Part shown: one piece after another, positions 35,791 through 46,059 of the stretch
Position numbering within the stretch: position 1 is the stretch's first letter
Layout: every line of letters starts with the position of its first letter
NCBI RefSeq assembly: GCF_014529625.1
Contig: NZ_CP076039.1
Coordinates: forward strand, 930,001 to 994,000
Reading direction: 5' to 3'
Length of the DNA: 64,000 nucleotides
From: Candidatus Pelagisphaera phototrophica
GTDB taxonomy: Bacteria; Verrucomicrobiota; Verrucomicrobiia; Opitutales; Opitutaceae
Program-made: the position numbers and the translations under genes
Notes under the pieces: generated by a model
What the model was told of the DNA's origin: nothing
Seen by the model: the letters and a program-made list of their open reading frames with translations, nothing else
Database searches by the model: none

Positions 35791-36624
35791 CTAGCTTTTT
35801 AAGAAGGGACAGGTGTCAGTCACTGTTTGAGTGACTTTCCGACTCAGTTCTTCGAGCTCTTCTCGGCTCATAGTTTGATTGGGGATAGCCCGACGAAAGT
35901 TGATTGTATCGATCGCGATCCCCTGTTGGGTGCTGATGCTAGCTGAGGTAATGTCGTATCCTTTTCGATGCAACTGATAGGCGATTTGGTAGAGCAATCC
36001 AGGGGTGTCAGGCGCTTGAGTTTCAATAATCGCGGTTTTGCGGGAAAGAGCCTGATAGATTTCCACTTTCGGGTGAAAAGAGAAAGCGATGGGATTATGG
36101 GTTGCTTTCGAGTGACTGACTTTGTGACGAAGAAACTTATCCGAGATTTTTGGATATAAGTCCTCATTGGATATAAGCGCATTGCTGAGAGCCTCTGCGA
36201 ATACCGTTTCAGAATCGATTGTGTGGCCGTATTCCTTCTCCTGTACGTAGAAAGTGTCGATTGCTATGTTGTCGCTCCGCGAGATTGCCTTCGCCTCCAG
36301 GATATTGTACCCAGCTACATTGAGGGCGCCCGAAAGTTTGTGGAAGAGACCGGCTCGATCCCAGGTGACTACGTTGACTTCGGAAAGCCCATTTTCGATG
36401 TCTGGAGTCCACTCGATAATCGGTTTGAGTGAGCCAACCGAATCCGCGTGATTGATCTCGTAGAGCAGACGGTTGATCATCCGGACATGCCGCACGATTT
36501 CATTCTTGGCTGTGTTAACAAAGTAGCTGTTAGGAAGGAGATGAAAGTGGGCGTCAATTTCCTCCTCTCCGACTTCCGCGATATCGAGCAGCTTGTTACG
36601 TGTCATTTTCTGAAAATTTTCCAA
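35791..36624 (-). CDS. GlnD-like tandem ACT domain protein lacking the catalytic domains
   Basis: 277 residues. The sequence corresponds to the C-terminal third of PII uridylyltransferase. A lead-in region (FHLLPNSYFVNTAKNEIVRH) is followed by ACT domain 1 (about 80-150, WDRAGLFHKLSGALNVAGYN, IAIDTFYVQEK). ACT domain 2 follows (about 195-265, DTPGLLYQIAYQLHRKGYDI, GIAIDTINFRRA). The nucleotidyltransferase and HD domains of GlnD are absent, and the 159 bases upstream hold no remnant of them. ATG at 36624 or 36606. It may sense glutamine or amino acids as a stand-alone regulator. Confidence 0.82.
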   Translation of the reverse strand: MENFQKMTRNKLLDIAEVGEEEIDAHFHLLPNSYFVNTAKNEIVRHVRMINRLLYEINHADSVGSLKPIIEWTPDIENGLSEVNVVTWDRAGLFHKLSGALNVAGYNILEAKAISRSDNIAIDTFYVQEKEYGHTIDSETVFAEALSNALISNEDLYPKISDKFLRHKVSHSKATHNPIAFSFHPKVEIYQALSRKTAIIETQAPDTPGLLYQIAYQLHRKGYDITSASISTQQGIAIDTINFRRAIPNQTMSREELEELSRKVTQTVTDTCPFLKS

Positions 36625-36713
36625 TTGAGGTGATTCGAGATACTCCCAGCTGTTGCAGGGGGTATGAAATGCAGACGCGAGAATCGTGCCAATCTCGGCA
36701 ATTGCTCAAAATT

Positions 36714-36733
36714 TCTCCAATGAAAATTGGAGA
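36714..36733 (-). terminator. Perfect hairpin after the SGNH hydrolase gene, possible terminator
   Basis: TCTCCAAT, tetraloop, ATTGGAGA: eight perfect pairs. On the minus strand it lies about 50 bases after the hydrolase stop (36784) and is followed by AATTTTGAG, a weak T-run. Moderate stem strength and short T-run keep this uncertain. Confidence 0.4.
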
Positions 36734-36783
36734 CGACTGGGCCCGTCGGTTGCGTAGGAGAGGAGCGTAAGCCCGCCCGTTAG

Positions 36784-37752
36784 TTAGAGACGCCTCAACT
36801 TGTCGATGCTCTTTTGCCTCTCAGCAGCCTCGATCTCAATTTCGTGAACGCTCTCTGCCTTTACGACTTCTCCGCGCTCGTAGCCGATATATTCGAGCCA
36901 TCCTTTGGATCGCATTTGGCGTCGATGGTCGATCTTCCCGAACAGCGGATCAGCGGTGGCTTGCTCCAGAATTTCGATTATGTCCCCTTCAATTTCAAAA
37001 CCACATGCCTGGAGAATCGTTTTGGCCATGAGCAAATGTCCAAACTCATTTGGGTGAATGCCGTCTTTCGTGAGAAAGAATTGGGGGTCCGTTTTCCGTC
37101 GCTCTTGCTTGTACTCCAGCAGGGGTGTGTTGAGGTCGATCTTGCGAGCGGCCGATAGCTTGGAAAGCATGATCCACTTTCCGTAGGTTCTGAGCACTTC
37201 GTTGTATTGTGCAAAGGGAGCCTTGTAGCTGAAGTCAGTAGCATTGGGCGGAGCGAGGGACTTTTTCGCGTCGGCGTCGAACGGGGGGGGAGTTAGCAAA
37301 ACGACTTCTGCATTGCTGGCGTGGACTTTAGCGACGAGTGATTCTATGCCGGATTGGTAGGCCAGGAAACGATCCATTCTGAGGGGATGATAGATGCCAT
37401 CGTTCATCCCGTAGCAAGCGAAGATAATATCGGGTTTTGTCTGCTCGAGGGCATGGTCCAGTCGCGAATGGATACAGGGTCTGGGAAAGGGGTGCTCTGC
37501 TTCGCTTGTCCCTGCGGCGGTTTCACTCCCCAAGCCGATGCTTATGATGTTATAGTCCAAGTCCGGATTCCGTTTCTGGAGGAAGTAGGAAATAAAACTT
37601 ACATAAGTTCCCCTGTGGGTAATGGAATCACCTAGTATGACAACTCGCTTGTCGTGGAGATCGAGCTTGTTCTGGGCGGATAGCCCACAGAGGAAAGAGC
37701 TGCCGAATAGAAGGAGGATCAGGATTGGATATCGACGCTTGCCTTGGGTCAT
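36784..37752 (-). CDS. Exported SGNH/GDSL hydrolase
   Basis: 322 residues with signal peptide (YPILILLLFGSSFLCGLSA). SGNH blocks: VVILGDSITHRG (nucleophile Ser), Gly in IGLGSETAAGT, IFACYGMNDGIYHP (Asn), and KDGIHPNEFGHLLMAK (Asp-His). Probably a periplasmic esterase removing acetyl or similar groups from carbohydrates, common in polysaccharide degraders. The C-terminal 60 residues are helical and charged. Substrate unknown. Confidence 0.9.
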   Translation of the reverse strand: MTQGKRRYPILILLLFGSSFLCGLSAQNKLDLHDKRVVILGDSITHRGTYVSFISYFLQKRNPDLDYNIISIGLGSETAAGTSEAEHPFPRPCIHSRLDHALEQTKPDIIFACYGMNDGIYHPLRMDRFLAYQSGIESLVAKVHASNAEVVLLTPPPFDADAKKSLAPPNATDFSYKAPFAQYNEVLRTYGKWIMLSKLSAARKIDLNTPLLEYKQERRKTDPQFFLTKDGIHPNEFGHLLMAKTILQACGFEIEGDIIEILEQATADPLFGKIDHRRQMRSKGWLEYIGYERGEVVKAESVHEIEIEAAERQKSIDKLRRL

Positions 37753-37977
37753 TTTCGAAGGAGGTAAATCCCTTTAGAGCAAATTCTATCCATGGGGTGA
37801 TAGCTAGAATATTTTGACCTCGCCATTGGGAAAAGTTACCCTTGTCAGCCGTCCAATACGCAAAACAGGTAAAATATAATTTCCATTTCTATCGGATGCC
37901 CTTTTGTTGGAGACTTCCCCATGAAGGACTTTGAAACGATCTCGGGCTTGTCGGCGCCGAACAGCTAGAAAGGGTGC

Positions 37978-38766
37978 TTGATTGCGCTGGGGGCGTTCCC
38001 GTCTTCACACTCGCTGGGCGTGTAGGGTCACCGGTTGATCGCCCTGTCGGTATCCTGTCTCAATCTGTGGGTGGCCGAGGCATTGCCTATATCGGTTACT
38101 GCAATCATCGCGATAGCCGGTCAGGCGTTTATCGGGGTGACGACCCTGAGGCAGGCGTCCGTCAATTTCATTAGCCCGGTTTTCTTTTTTGTCTTGGCGA
38201 TGTTTTTGTTCGCAGCCTGCATTCGTCACCTAAAGCTCGATCATCGATTCGCCCATTGGCTGCTGGAGCGGTCCGGAACCAATACAAAGAATGTGGTCTT
38301 TGCGTTCATGTTCGGTACGGCGGCTATCTCATCGATCATGTCCGATGTGCCTGCCTGTGCGATTTGGATGACGCTTGCTCTTGGGGTTCTAAGGAAAGAG
38401 GGATTGACACCGGGCGAGTCTAATTTGGGCAAGGTACTCATACTGGGCATTACGATAGCCGCATTGATTGGAGGAGTGGCTACACCCGCAGGAAGCTCTA
38501 TCAATATTATGGGCTTAGTGCTGCTGTCTGATTTGGGAGGCGGCACGGTCCCCTTTCTCAAGTGGATGGCGATTGGGGTTCCGATGGTGTTTATTTTAAT
38601 CCCAATTTCACGGAAGGTGCTCATTTGGTTCTACCCGCCGGAGATCGAAAAGCTTTCAAAGCCGGTCGTGTTTTCGGACGGACCTAGGAAAGGTTTCAGC
38701 TCTGCGGAAGTAAAAGTCGTTCATTCGAAAAAAACGGTAGGGCCAAACCAATTACAGGCTGCCTGA
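37978..38766 (+). pseudogene. Decayed sodium:dicarboxylate symporter (DASS/SLC13), N-terminal half
   Basis: From TTG 38035 the frame encodes LIALSVSCLNLWVAEALPIS, VFFFVLAMFLFAACIRHLKL, FAFMFGTAAISSIMSDVPAC and IAALIGGVATPAGSSINIMG, typical of the first half of DASS carriers. The protein stops after about 240 of the usual 450-500 residues, so the second repeat is absent. Upstream, LIALGAF and FTLAGRVGSPVDR read as the missing N-terminus but in other frames and with a TAG between. Frameshifts plus truncation indicate a pseudogene. Half-size function is unlikely since both repeats form the sodium site. Confidence 0.75.
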
Positions 38767-38959
38767 ACTTTAGACGACGCTCTCTTTGTGACCGGGTGCG
38801 TGTCGAAGGTTGAGTCATCGCTTGCCAATCCGAGCATGGCGACAAGGTGCCCACCGGCGGAAGAGCCTCAGGCTCCGAACCCTTAAGCGAACTTTTGCAG
38901 TAGGGTGACTTGTGGTTGGGATTTAGTGGGGGTTTCAGCTGGCTTCATACGATCGATAT

Positions 38960-40366
38960 CTAAGCAGGATTCCATTCGTCGAAAAATGGCATCGTTCCGG
39001 TTTCATCCACATCACCGGCGTAGTGAAACTTCTTAAGCAGTTCGATTCCCGGTAGGAGAGCGTCATCGTGTTGGGCAAGCTTTTGAGACAATTGCGTATC
39101 CAGTTCCTTGATCAACTCGTTCTTCGTGTCATCCTTTGCCAAATTGGTGAGTTGGTAGGGATCGCTGTCATTTTCGTATAGCAGCCAGGGTCCGTCTAAA
39201 TCGCGAACGTAGGTGTAACGGGATGTACGGAGCCCCCGGTATTCGCGACCTCCGACCTCTCGAGTAAATTGACCGAAGGGAGATTGGCAGGCGAGCAGGG
39301 CGCAGTCCGCTGGAGCTTTATTCTCATTGGCCGAGCTGACAGGCGAATCGGATGCGGTGATGTATTCGGAAATGTAGGTAGAGTAGTCGGTTCCATCGAT
39401 ACTCTCTGGGATATCGATATCGCACAGTCCTAAAAGCGTTGGCAATATATCGGGTGTATTGATGAACGCGGGAGGCTGTTTTCCCCTTGGACCAAAGCGT
39501 CGCGGAAATCGAATCAAAAGCGGAACCCGAATGGATTCCTCCCAAGGTCGCTGTTTGAAAAGCTCCCCGTGAGAGAGAAGCATGTCGCCGTGATCCGACC
39601 AGAACACTAGGATCGTGTCATCAGCCAGACTCTCCTCGTCCAGTGCCTCCATCAATGAATTAAGGCACTCGTCAAGGGCGAGGATGTGAGCGTAATAACC
39701 TTTGAGGAGTGTTCGTGCCTTGTCTGCTTCGCTAGCAGGTACGTTTTCCCGTAAGACAATCATGTCCTCGTTAATGAGATCTAGGTATTGCTGAGGGGCG
39801 GTCTCATAGGGATCGTGTGGTGGTCCCCAGGATAGGGTTAAGAGAAACGGGCTGTCTTTTTTGCGAGATTTTATAAAGGAAATAGCATCATCCGTTTGGG
39901 CAATCGCGTCGTACCCTTCCCAGGTTTTCATTACAGTGCTAGAACCCTCGAAATAGTGAGATGTATTATAGTCGTGGCTACATTCAAGGGCTTTCCAATA
40001 TTTGAAGCCATGCTGGCGATCGACTGGAATAGGGGAGCTGCGCCCGTTCGCGTTAACATGCCACTTGCCGATGTACCCGGTATCGTAGCCGGCTTTGGAA
40101 AAGAGCTTGCCCATCGTTTCCGCGTTCGGATCCATAGGGACGTCATTGATTATGACGCCGTGATGATGTGGATATTGGCCGGTCAATAGCGATGCTCGAG
40201 CAGGGCAGCAGACAGGCGTTCCAGATATCGCATTGACGAAATCGATACTCTCGCTCGCGAGACAATCTAAGTGTGGTGTTTGGATGTTCGTCTCTCCACC
40301 AAATCCAGTAGCTTGTCTTCGAAATTGATCGGCGAATACGAATACTACATTAGGTTTTTGGCTCAA
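38960..40366 (-). CDS. Sulfatase without signal peptide (CxPxR type)
   Basis: 468 residues, S1 formylglycine sulfatase. C53-C-P-A-R57 in GTPVCCPARASLLTG is the FGE recognition motif. Metal and catalytic residues lie in NVVFVFADQFRR, IGKWHVN, WGPPHDPY and FWSDHGDMLLSHGELFKQRP (Asp-His pair and Lys). It has no signal peptide, so it should act in the cytoplasm, unlike the four exported sulfatases downstream. It resembles choline-sulfatase/heparan-type sulfatases in layout; substrate is unknown. A LacI regulator fragment lies just upstream. Confidence 0.92.
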   Translation of the reverse strand: MSQKPNVVFVFADQFRRQATGFGGETNIQTPHLDCLASESIDFVNAISGTPVCCPARASLLTGQYPHHHGVIINDVPMDPNAETMGKLFSKAGYDTGYIGKWHVNANGRSSPIPVDRQHGFKYWKALECSHDYNTSHYFEGSSTVMKTWEGYDAIAQTDDAISFIKSRKKDSPFLLTLSWGPPHDPYETAPQQYLDLINEDMIVLRENVPASEADKARTLLKGYYAHILALDECLNSLMEALDEESLADDTILVFWSDHGDMLLSHGELFKQRPWEESIRVPLLIRFPRRFGPRGKQPPAFINTPDILPTLLGLCDIDIPESIDGTDYSTYISEYITASDSPVSSANENKAPADCALLACQSPFGQFTREVGGREYRGLRTSRYTYVRDLDGPWLLYENDSDPYQLTNLAKDDTKNELIKELDTQLSQKLAQHDDALLPGIELLKKFHYAGDVDETGTMPFFDEWNPA

Positions 40367-40494
40367 ATTCTATTATCTTGAGGGTTCACGGAGCGAGAGA
40401 TAGGGTTGTCAGTTTTATTGAATGCTTAGTGTGATGGTCGACGCTAGTATGAAAGCCATTCAATTTGTCTTGGACAAGTTGAATTTGTTTTCTA

Positions 40495-40797
40495 CTATTT
40501 ATTAGAGGCTACAGGGCGGAGGCTATGCCGATACACGCGATCGCTGGAAAGGAGTATGCTTCGACGTCTTAGGGGAATGCCTCTCGTGTTTGAATTCAGT
40601 CGATCGGCGAGTTCTTCGATCGCAGTTTTCGCTAGCAGTTCTAGGCTGACGTTAAAGTGACGGTGATTTTGAGGGGGCTCTCCTTCGATCGCCCATATTG
40701 AGAATAGTCCGACATCCTCAGGGCACCGGATCCCTTCATCGATTAGCCAGTTCATGGCATCGTTCCCCAAGGTGATAACGCAGTCCGGATTGTTTCA
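40495..40797 (-). pseudogene. C-terminal fragment of a LacI-family regulator
   Basis: The minus-strand frame reads NNPDCVITLGNDAMNWLIDE, GIRCPEDVGLFSIW and, at the end, RRSILLSSDRVYRHSLRPVA. This is the last third of a LacI-type periplasmic-binding-like effector domain. A TGA directly before NNPDC and the lack of any DNA-binding domain upstream make it a remnant. A small hairpin (TCCCGC-GATT-GCGGGA, 40817-40832) lies just beyond. It may once have regulated the adjacent sulfatase gene. Confidence 0.75.
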
Positions 40798-40884
40798 CTC
40801 CCTTGCTTCCGTCTTCTCCCGCGATTGCGGGATACGCCGAGACAAGTGATCCCGTTTCAGGGGAGCATGAAGAGCTTGATTTAT

Positions 40885-41991
40885 TTACTCTCCAATCAAC
40901 CCAAATTCGTTCCGAAGAATTTCTATGATTACCGCTTTGGGATCGTCGGACAAGGTGATCTTCGAGCCGGTGATTTTCTGGGCAATTTGAGTGTAGGTTT
41001 CGGATACGCCCATTATGATCTCAAGTGGTAGCTCGTTGTCCGCCGCTAGGGCTTTGCGTTCCTCAATGCGAGATTTGTTCAACAGGATATCAGGTTCGGG
41101 GAAGTGTTTGAGTAGCGCCTGGCGGAAACCCTCTTTAGAGTTTTCCACCACCTTGCTCGCTTGGTAGCTGAGTCCGTCCCATATGCGCGAAGAATCAGGC
41201 GTGCCCACCTCATCCATATAAATGAGTTTCTCGTTGCCGTCCCTGTCGGAGACGTAGCCAAACTCGAATTTGGTATCAACGAATACCTGGTCCAGTGCTG
41301 CGAGGGAGTTGCTTATGAGATTAAACCCGTCGGATAGCAGCTTCTCGTAAACATCGACATCGGCCTTGCTTCGAAATCGGAACGCCTCGAAATTGTCCAG
41401 GATGTCCTGGCGAGTGACGTTGACATCGTCTTGTTCCGGTACACCGGGGATTCCTTTGAGGATTCCTTTAGTCGAAGGGGTGATCAGCAATTCGGGCAGC
41501 TTCTGATCCTTACGGAGTCCTTCAGCGACGGAGATGCCACAGAAATCGCGTTCTCCCTTATCGTAGGCACGCCACATGGAACCCGTGATGTATTGACGGG
41601 CGATTGCTTCGATCATGACGGGACGCGCCTTTTGCACGATCCAGACGAACGGATGGGGAATTTCCAGGATGTGGCTGTCGGCGAGGCCCTGCTCGCGGAA
41701 TAGCCTGAACCAATGATTGGAAATCGCGTTCAAGGAAGCTCCCTTGCCGGGCACGCCACGCATGCCGCCTTTGCCTTGCCAGATACATTCGAAGGCTGAA
41801 ATGCGGTCGCTGATTACCATGATTGCTAGTGCTGCGTCGGCCGCTACGGGGTAGTTTCGTTCTTTGATAAGACGAGCGCTGTCCTCCGTCGTTAACCAAT
41901 ACACTGAGCGTACTTTACCGCTGTGAACAGGCTCGTCGGTGCGAATAGGAAGGTCGTTGTTAACCTCTAGTACTTTGTCAGCAAGGCTCAT
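40885..41991 (-). CDS. purC: SAICAR synthetase
   Basis: 368 residues, the long form of PurC known from gamma-proteobacteria and others. It condenses CAIR and aspartate with ATP in purine synthesis. Motifs: [13 protein letters not shown] at the start, [70 protein letters not shown] and [11 protein letters not shown]. No other pur gene adjoins. The 470 bases upstream of its start contain no accepted gene. Confidence 0.96.
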   Translation of the reverse strand: MSLADKVLEVNNDLPIRTDEPVHSGKVRSVYWLTTEDSARLIKERNYPVAADAALAIMVISDRISAFECIWQGKGGMRGVPGKGASLNAISNHWFRLFREQGLADSHILEIPHPFVWIVQKARPVMIEAIARQYITGSMWRAYDKGERDFCGISVAEGLRKDQKLPELLITPSTKGILKGIPGVPEQDDVNVTRQDILDNFEAFRFRSKADVDVYEKLLSDGFNLISNSLAALDQVFVDTKFEFGYVSDRDGNEKLIYMDEVGTPDSSRIWDGLSYQASKVVENSKEGFRQALLKHFPEPDILLNKSRIEERKALAADNELPLEIIMGVSETYTQIAQKITGSKITLSDDPKAVIIEILRNEFGLIGE

Positions 41992-42465
41992 GTGTGGAAG
42001 TCGCGATTGACGGTAATTCTGTGGTTGCGGTTAGGCACGTGGGGAAAGTTGAACGGCCTATTCCGGCTTGGCAATAGAGGAAAGAGGAGAGGAAGATCGG
42101 GGTTGGAAGACTTATGAGGGCGTTGAAAGAAAACGATCCTTGGGAAGATTCCTGTCCAAACTACTTGATTTGGCTGAAACTAGTGTGCAACGTGTTGCGT
42201 CTTTCAAAAGTGCTGTTGCTCTACGTTATTTTCGAAGGAGAACCACTACCAATTTAGTAGCTACCTTGAATAACTTTCCCCTTTATGAGCTCTCGTTTCG
42301 TTGTTGTTTTGGCATGTATTATATTGTGCCAAGGGCATGCAGCTTCGTCAATAGGATGAGAAATCGTGGATTTAGTCATGTTCACGCGAAGCGGGATCCT
42401 GCAAGCGAGTTACGAGCGTATCCTGCTTGAATGCCGATATCGAATTCCAAAGCATTATTGTTATC
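41992..42465. other. Intergenic region between divergent purC and the sulfatase operon
   Basis: 474 bases. A plus-strand 120-codon frame (42068-42430) has erratic composition with no recognisable motif and looks spurious. The region must hold promoters for purC and for the four-sulfatase operon; an AT-rich patch with TGTATTATATTG around 42314-42325 is the best -10 candidate for the sulfatases. No operator-like dyad was seen. Confidence 0.4.
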
Positions 42466-44220
42466 ATGAAAAAATATTCCTCAGTTTTGATTTTATTAGT
42501 TCTAGGAAGTCTCCTTTCGACGGGTGCCCAAGATCGGCCGAATGTCGTAGTCATTCTAACGGATGACCAAGGTTGGGGTGATTTAAGTATCAATGGGAAT
42601 ACGAATCTAGATACGCCGCGCATTGACTCGCTGGCGAAGGAAGGTATCAGCTTCGATCGATTCTATGTTTGCGCGGTGTGTTCACCGACCCGAGCGGAGT
42701 TTTTGACAGGACGCTACCATGCTCGTAGTGGGGTTTATAGTACTTCCGCGGGTGGTGAACGGATGGATCTCGACGAAGTTACAATTGCCGATTCGTTCAA
42801 GGCCGCAGGTTACGTCACTGGTGCCTTTGGCAAGTGGCACAACGGAATGCAATATCCCTACCATCCGAATGGACGAGGATTCGACGAGTATTACGGTTTC
42901 GCCTCAGGGCATTGGGGGGACTATTTTTCGCCTCCGCTCGAACACAACGGAAAGATTGTCCAGGGAGAAGGATTCATCATCGATGACCTGACCAACAAAG
43001 CGATGGCCTTCATGGAGGAAAACAAGGACCAGCCTTTCTTTGCCTACTTGCCTTACAACACACCACACTCTCCTATGCAGGTGCCCGGAGAGTATTGGGA
43101 TCGGTTTAAGGACAAAGAGATTGTGATGCGAAACCGGGATTCAGAAAAGGAAGTCATGACCCATCTTCGGTCGGCTCTAGCAATGTGCGAAAATATCGAT
43201 TGGAATGTAGGTCGTGTGTTGGACAAGCTTGATGCCCTCGGGATTGCCGATAATACGATCGTAGTCTACTTTCATGATAACGGACCCAATGGGGTCCGCT
43301 GGAATGGGGACATGAAAGGGCGTAAAGGCTCTACAGATGAAGGGGGCGTTCGTACCGCTATGCATCTGCGTTGGCCCGCTCAGTTCAAAGCGGGAAAGGT
43401 AATCGAGCCCATTGGCGCGGCGATTGATTTGCATCCGACTCTGGCGGATTTGGCGGGAATAGAAACCGTGAACAAGAAGCGTCTCGATGGACGCAGCCTG
43501 AAGCCGCTACTTCTCGAAGACGATCCCGATTGGAAAGGCCGTATTATCATCAACAACTGGAAGGACAAGATCAGCGCCCGCAACCAGCGCTACCGGTTGG
43601 GAAGCGACGGAGGTCTCTACGACATCAAGCGAGATCCCGGTCAACGGAAGGACATTTCTGCGGACAAGCTGGACATTGCCAAGCGACTACAGGCGGCGAT
43701 AGATCGTTTTAAGAAGAACAGCATGAAAGGCTACGGTGAAGATAACCGTCCTTTTATCATTGCTCATCCAGATTACAAATACACGCAAATTCCAGCGCGT
43801 GACGGAATCGCTCATGGGGCGATTCAGCGATCCAATCGTTTCCCCAATTGCTCGTATTTTCTGAATTGGGTAGACCCTAAGGACACGATTACTTGGGTCG
43901 CGAAAGTCGGAGAAAGTGGAAAGTATCAAGTGGAGATCGAGTATGCCTGCCCCAAGGCGGATGTGGGTTCCACCTTTCAGCTCAGTTTTAATGAAGCCGA
44001 ATTAACGGGGAAAATTACCGAAGCCCATGATCCGCCGGTGCGTGGCGGCGAGAATGACCGTCATCCAAGAACGGAGTCCTACGTAAAGGATTTCAAGACC
44101 ATGAATCTAGGCGTTATAGAACTTAAGAAAGGGAAAGGCACGCTCACGTTAGCCGCTCTCGATATGCCAGGCTCCCAAGTCATGGAATTCCGGCTATTAA
44201 TGCTAACCCGTGTGCAATAG
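42466..44220 (+). CDS. Exported sulfatase with C-terminal beta-sandwich domain, paralog A
   Basis: 584 residues from ATG at 42466 (signal peptide [16 protein letters not shown]); a TTG further upstream is less likely. S1 sulfatase: [14 protein letters not shown] metal site, C72-S-P-T-R maturation motif, [37 protein letters not shown]. After about residue 460 comes a carbohydrate-binding-like beta domain ([37 protein letters not shown]). The next gene is a close tandem paralog along its whole length. First gene of a four-sulfatase operon. Confidence 0.93.
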   Translation: MKKYSSVLILLVLGSLLSTGAQDRPNVVVILTDDQGWGDLSINGNTNLDTPRIDSLAKEGISFDRFYVCAVCSPTRAEFLTGRYHARSGVYSTSAGGERMDLDEVTIADSFKAAGYVTGAFGKWHNGMQYPYHPNGRGFDEYYGFASGHWGDYFSPPLEHNGKIVQGEGFIIDDLTNKAMAFMEENKDQPFFAYLPYNTPHSPMQVPGEYWDRFKDKEIVMRNRDSEKEVMTHLRSALAMCENIDWNVGRVLDKLDALGIADNTIVVYFHDNGPNGVRWNGDMKGRKGSTDEGGVRTAMHLRWPAQFKAGKVIEPIGAAIDLHPTLADLAGIETVNKKRLDGRSLKPLLLEDDPDWKGRIIINNWKDKISARNQRYRLGSDGGLYDIKRDPGQRKDISADKLDIAKRLQAAIDRFKKNSMKGYGEDNRPFIIAHPDYKYTQIPARDGIAHGAIQRSNRFPNCSYFLNWVDPKDTITWVAKVGESGKYQVEIEYACPKADVGSTFQLSFNEAELTGKITEAHDPPVRGGENDRHPRTESYVKDFKTMNLGVIELKKGKGTLTLAALDMPGSQVMEFRLLMLTRVQ

Positions 44221-44273
44221 GAGCTGCTCACGAAGGAACACGGAACTAACTGCACAGAAATTATTTTTACAAA

Positions 44274-46031
44274 ATGAAGTCTTGGTCCTTATCACTCCTA
44301 TTCCTTTTATTAGTCCCAACCGCGAATGGTGCCACCAAGCCCAATGTGGTCATCATCCTCACAGACGACCAAGGTTGGGGAGACCTTAGTATCCACGGAA
44401 ACACAAATCTGGATACGCCTAATATTGATCGCCTTGCCAATGAAGGGATTGAATTCTCGAATTTCTATGTGTGCCCTATTTGCTCGCCTACGAGAGCCGA
44501 GTTTCTAACAGGACGCTACAATCCTCGTGGTGGTGTTCGATCTGCCAGTCGGGGGGAAGAAAGGCTGGACCTCGATGAAGTCACCATCGCTGAGATATTC
44601 CGAGATAACGGTTACAAGACAGCGGCCTTCGGAAAGTGGCACAACGGAATGCAACCCCCTTACCATCCAAACGCACGGGGATTCGATGAGTATTACGGAT
44701 TCTGCTCTGGGCATTGGGGCAACTACTACAGTCCGATGCTGGAACACAATGGCGAGATCGTAAAAGGAGATGGCTTTGTCATCGACGACTTTACGAATCG
44801 AGCGATGGACTTCATTGAAACAAACAAGGATGAGCCGTTCTTTGTCTATCTTCCCTACAATACGCCCCATTCACCCATGCAGGTACCGGGTCGGTTCTGG
44901 AAGAAATTCGAAGACAACGATCTCGGCCTGCGAGCGAGGCCCGAAGACAAAGAGGACTTGCAACATTCGAGAGCGGCTCTCGCCATGTGTGAGAACATTG
45001 ATTGGAATGTCGGTCGAGTGACTCGCAAACTTGAGGATCTCGGGTTATCGGAGAATACGATCGTAATCTATTTCAGTGACAATGGTCCCAATGGGTATCG
45101 CTGGAATGCGGATATGAAAGGAAGAAAGGGGAGCGTTGATGAGGGTGGGGTGCGGTCTCCGTTTTTTATCCGCTGGCCCGAAGGCCTAGAAGGAGGACGA
45201 ACGATTGACCGGATTGCCGGAACCATTGACTTGCTTCCCACGCTAACCGATTTAGCAGGTATCGAAAAATACCGTACGCTTCCATTGGATGGGGTCAGCT
45301 TAAGACCCCTGATGTTGAGGAATGGTGTAAGTTGGCCTGATCGGCTCTACGTGAACCATTTCAAAGGCAAAACCAGTATTCGGAACCAGCGGTTTCGTTT
45401 GGACCAGAATGGAAAGCTCTACGATATGGATAGCGATCCCGGTCAGAGAAGAGATGTTAGCCGTCAGTTTCCTGACGTTTTAAAACGGATGGTGGCGGCA
45501 CAAACGACTTTTGACAGGGATGTGGCTTCTCTGGTTGCGGAACCAGACAACAGACCCTTTACAATTGGGCATCCCGTCTTGGACTTCACTCAGATTCCGG
45601 CGAGAGATGGTCAGTTTGCGGGAGGGGTAGAGCGATCTGGCAGGGCCCCAAACTGCTCTTTCTTCACCAACTGGACCCAGTTGGAGGACCGCATTTTCTG
45701 GGATGCGGAAGTTTTGACAGCGGGTGATTACAAGGTCGAAGTTTACTACACTTGCCCCGAGGATGATGTGGGGTCTACGTTTGAGTTGGCGTTCGGAACT
45801 TCCCGACTAAAGGGCGAAGTTACCGAGGCATTCGACAATCCCATGAGAGGAGCTGTGGAAGATAGAGCCGTACGGAAGGGTGAGTCCTACGTGAAGGAAT
45901 TTAAAGCGATGGACATGGGCGTCATCCAATTAAAGAAAGGTCGGAACCGATTGGAGCTGAAAGCACTAGATATTCCAGGTAATCAAGTTATGGAAGTGCG
46001 GCTCCTGATGTTCCATCGAGTGGATTCTTGA
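44274..46031 (+). CDS. Exported sulfatase with C-terminal beta-sandwich domain, paralog B
   Basis: 585 residues, signal peptide [16 protein letters not shown]. Same architecture as the preceding gene: [18 protein letters not shown]70-[46 protein letters not shown], and the C-terminal module with [20 protein letters not shown]. The two proteins are alike over their full length, so they arose by tandem duplication. They likely act on related positions of one sulfated glycan. The gap to the first gene is 53 bases, to the third 28. Confidence 0.93.
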   Translation: MKSWSLSLLFLLLVPTANGATKPNVVIILTDDQGWGDLSIHGNTNLDTPNIDRLANEGIEFSNFYVCPICSPTRAEFLTGRYNPRGGVRSASRGEERLDLDEVTIAEIFRDNGYKTAAFGKWHNGMQPPYHPNARGFDEYYGFCSGHWGNYYSPMLEHNGEIVKGDGFVIDDFTNRAMDFIETNKDEPFFVYLPYNTPHSPMQVPGRFWKKFEDNDLGLRARPEDKEDLQHSRAALAMCENIDWNVGRVTRKLEDLGLSENTIVIYFSDNGPNGYRWNADMKGRKGSVDEGGVRSPFFIRWPEGLEGGRTIDRIAGTIDLLPTLTDLAGIEKYRTLPLDGVSLRPLMLRNGVSWPDRLYVNHFKGKTSIRNQRFRLDQNGKLYDMDSDPGQRRDVSRQFPDVLKRMVAAQTTFDRDVASLVAEPDNRPFTIGHPVLDFTQIPARDGQFAGGVERSGRAPNCSFFTNWTQLEDRIFWDAEVLTAGDYKVEVYYTCPEDDVGSTFELAFGTSRLKGEVTEAFDNPMRGAVEDRAVRKGESYVKEFKAMDMGVIQLKKGRNRLELKALDIPGNQVMEVRLLMFHRVDS

Positions 46032-46059
46032 GGACCAATATTGATCCCGAATTTAAAAT

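Noticed and set aside
42068-42430. 120-codon open frame upstream of the sulfatase operon
   Set aside because: No ribosome-binding site, irregular composition, no recognisable domain; most likely promoter DNA.
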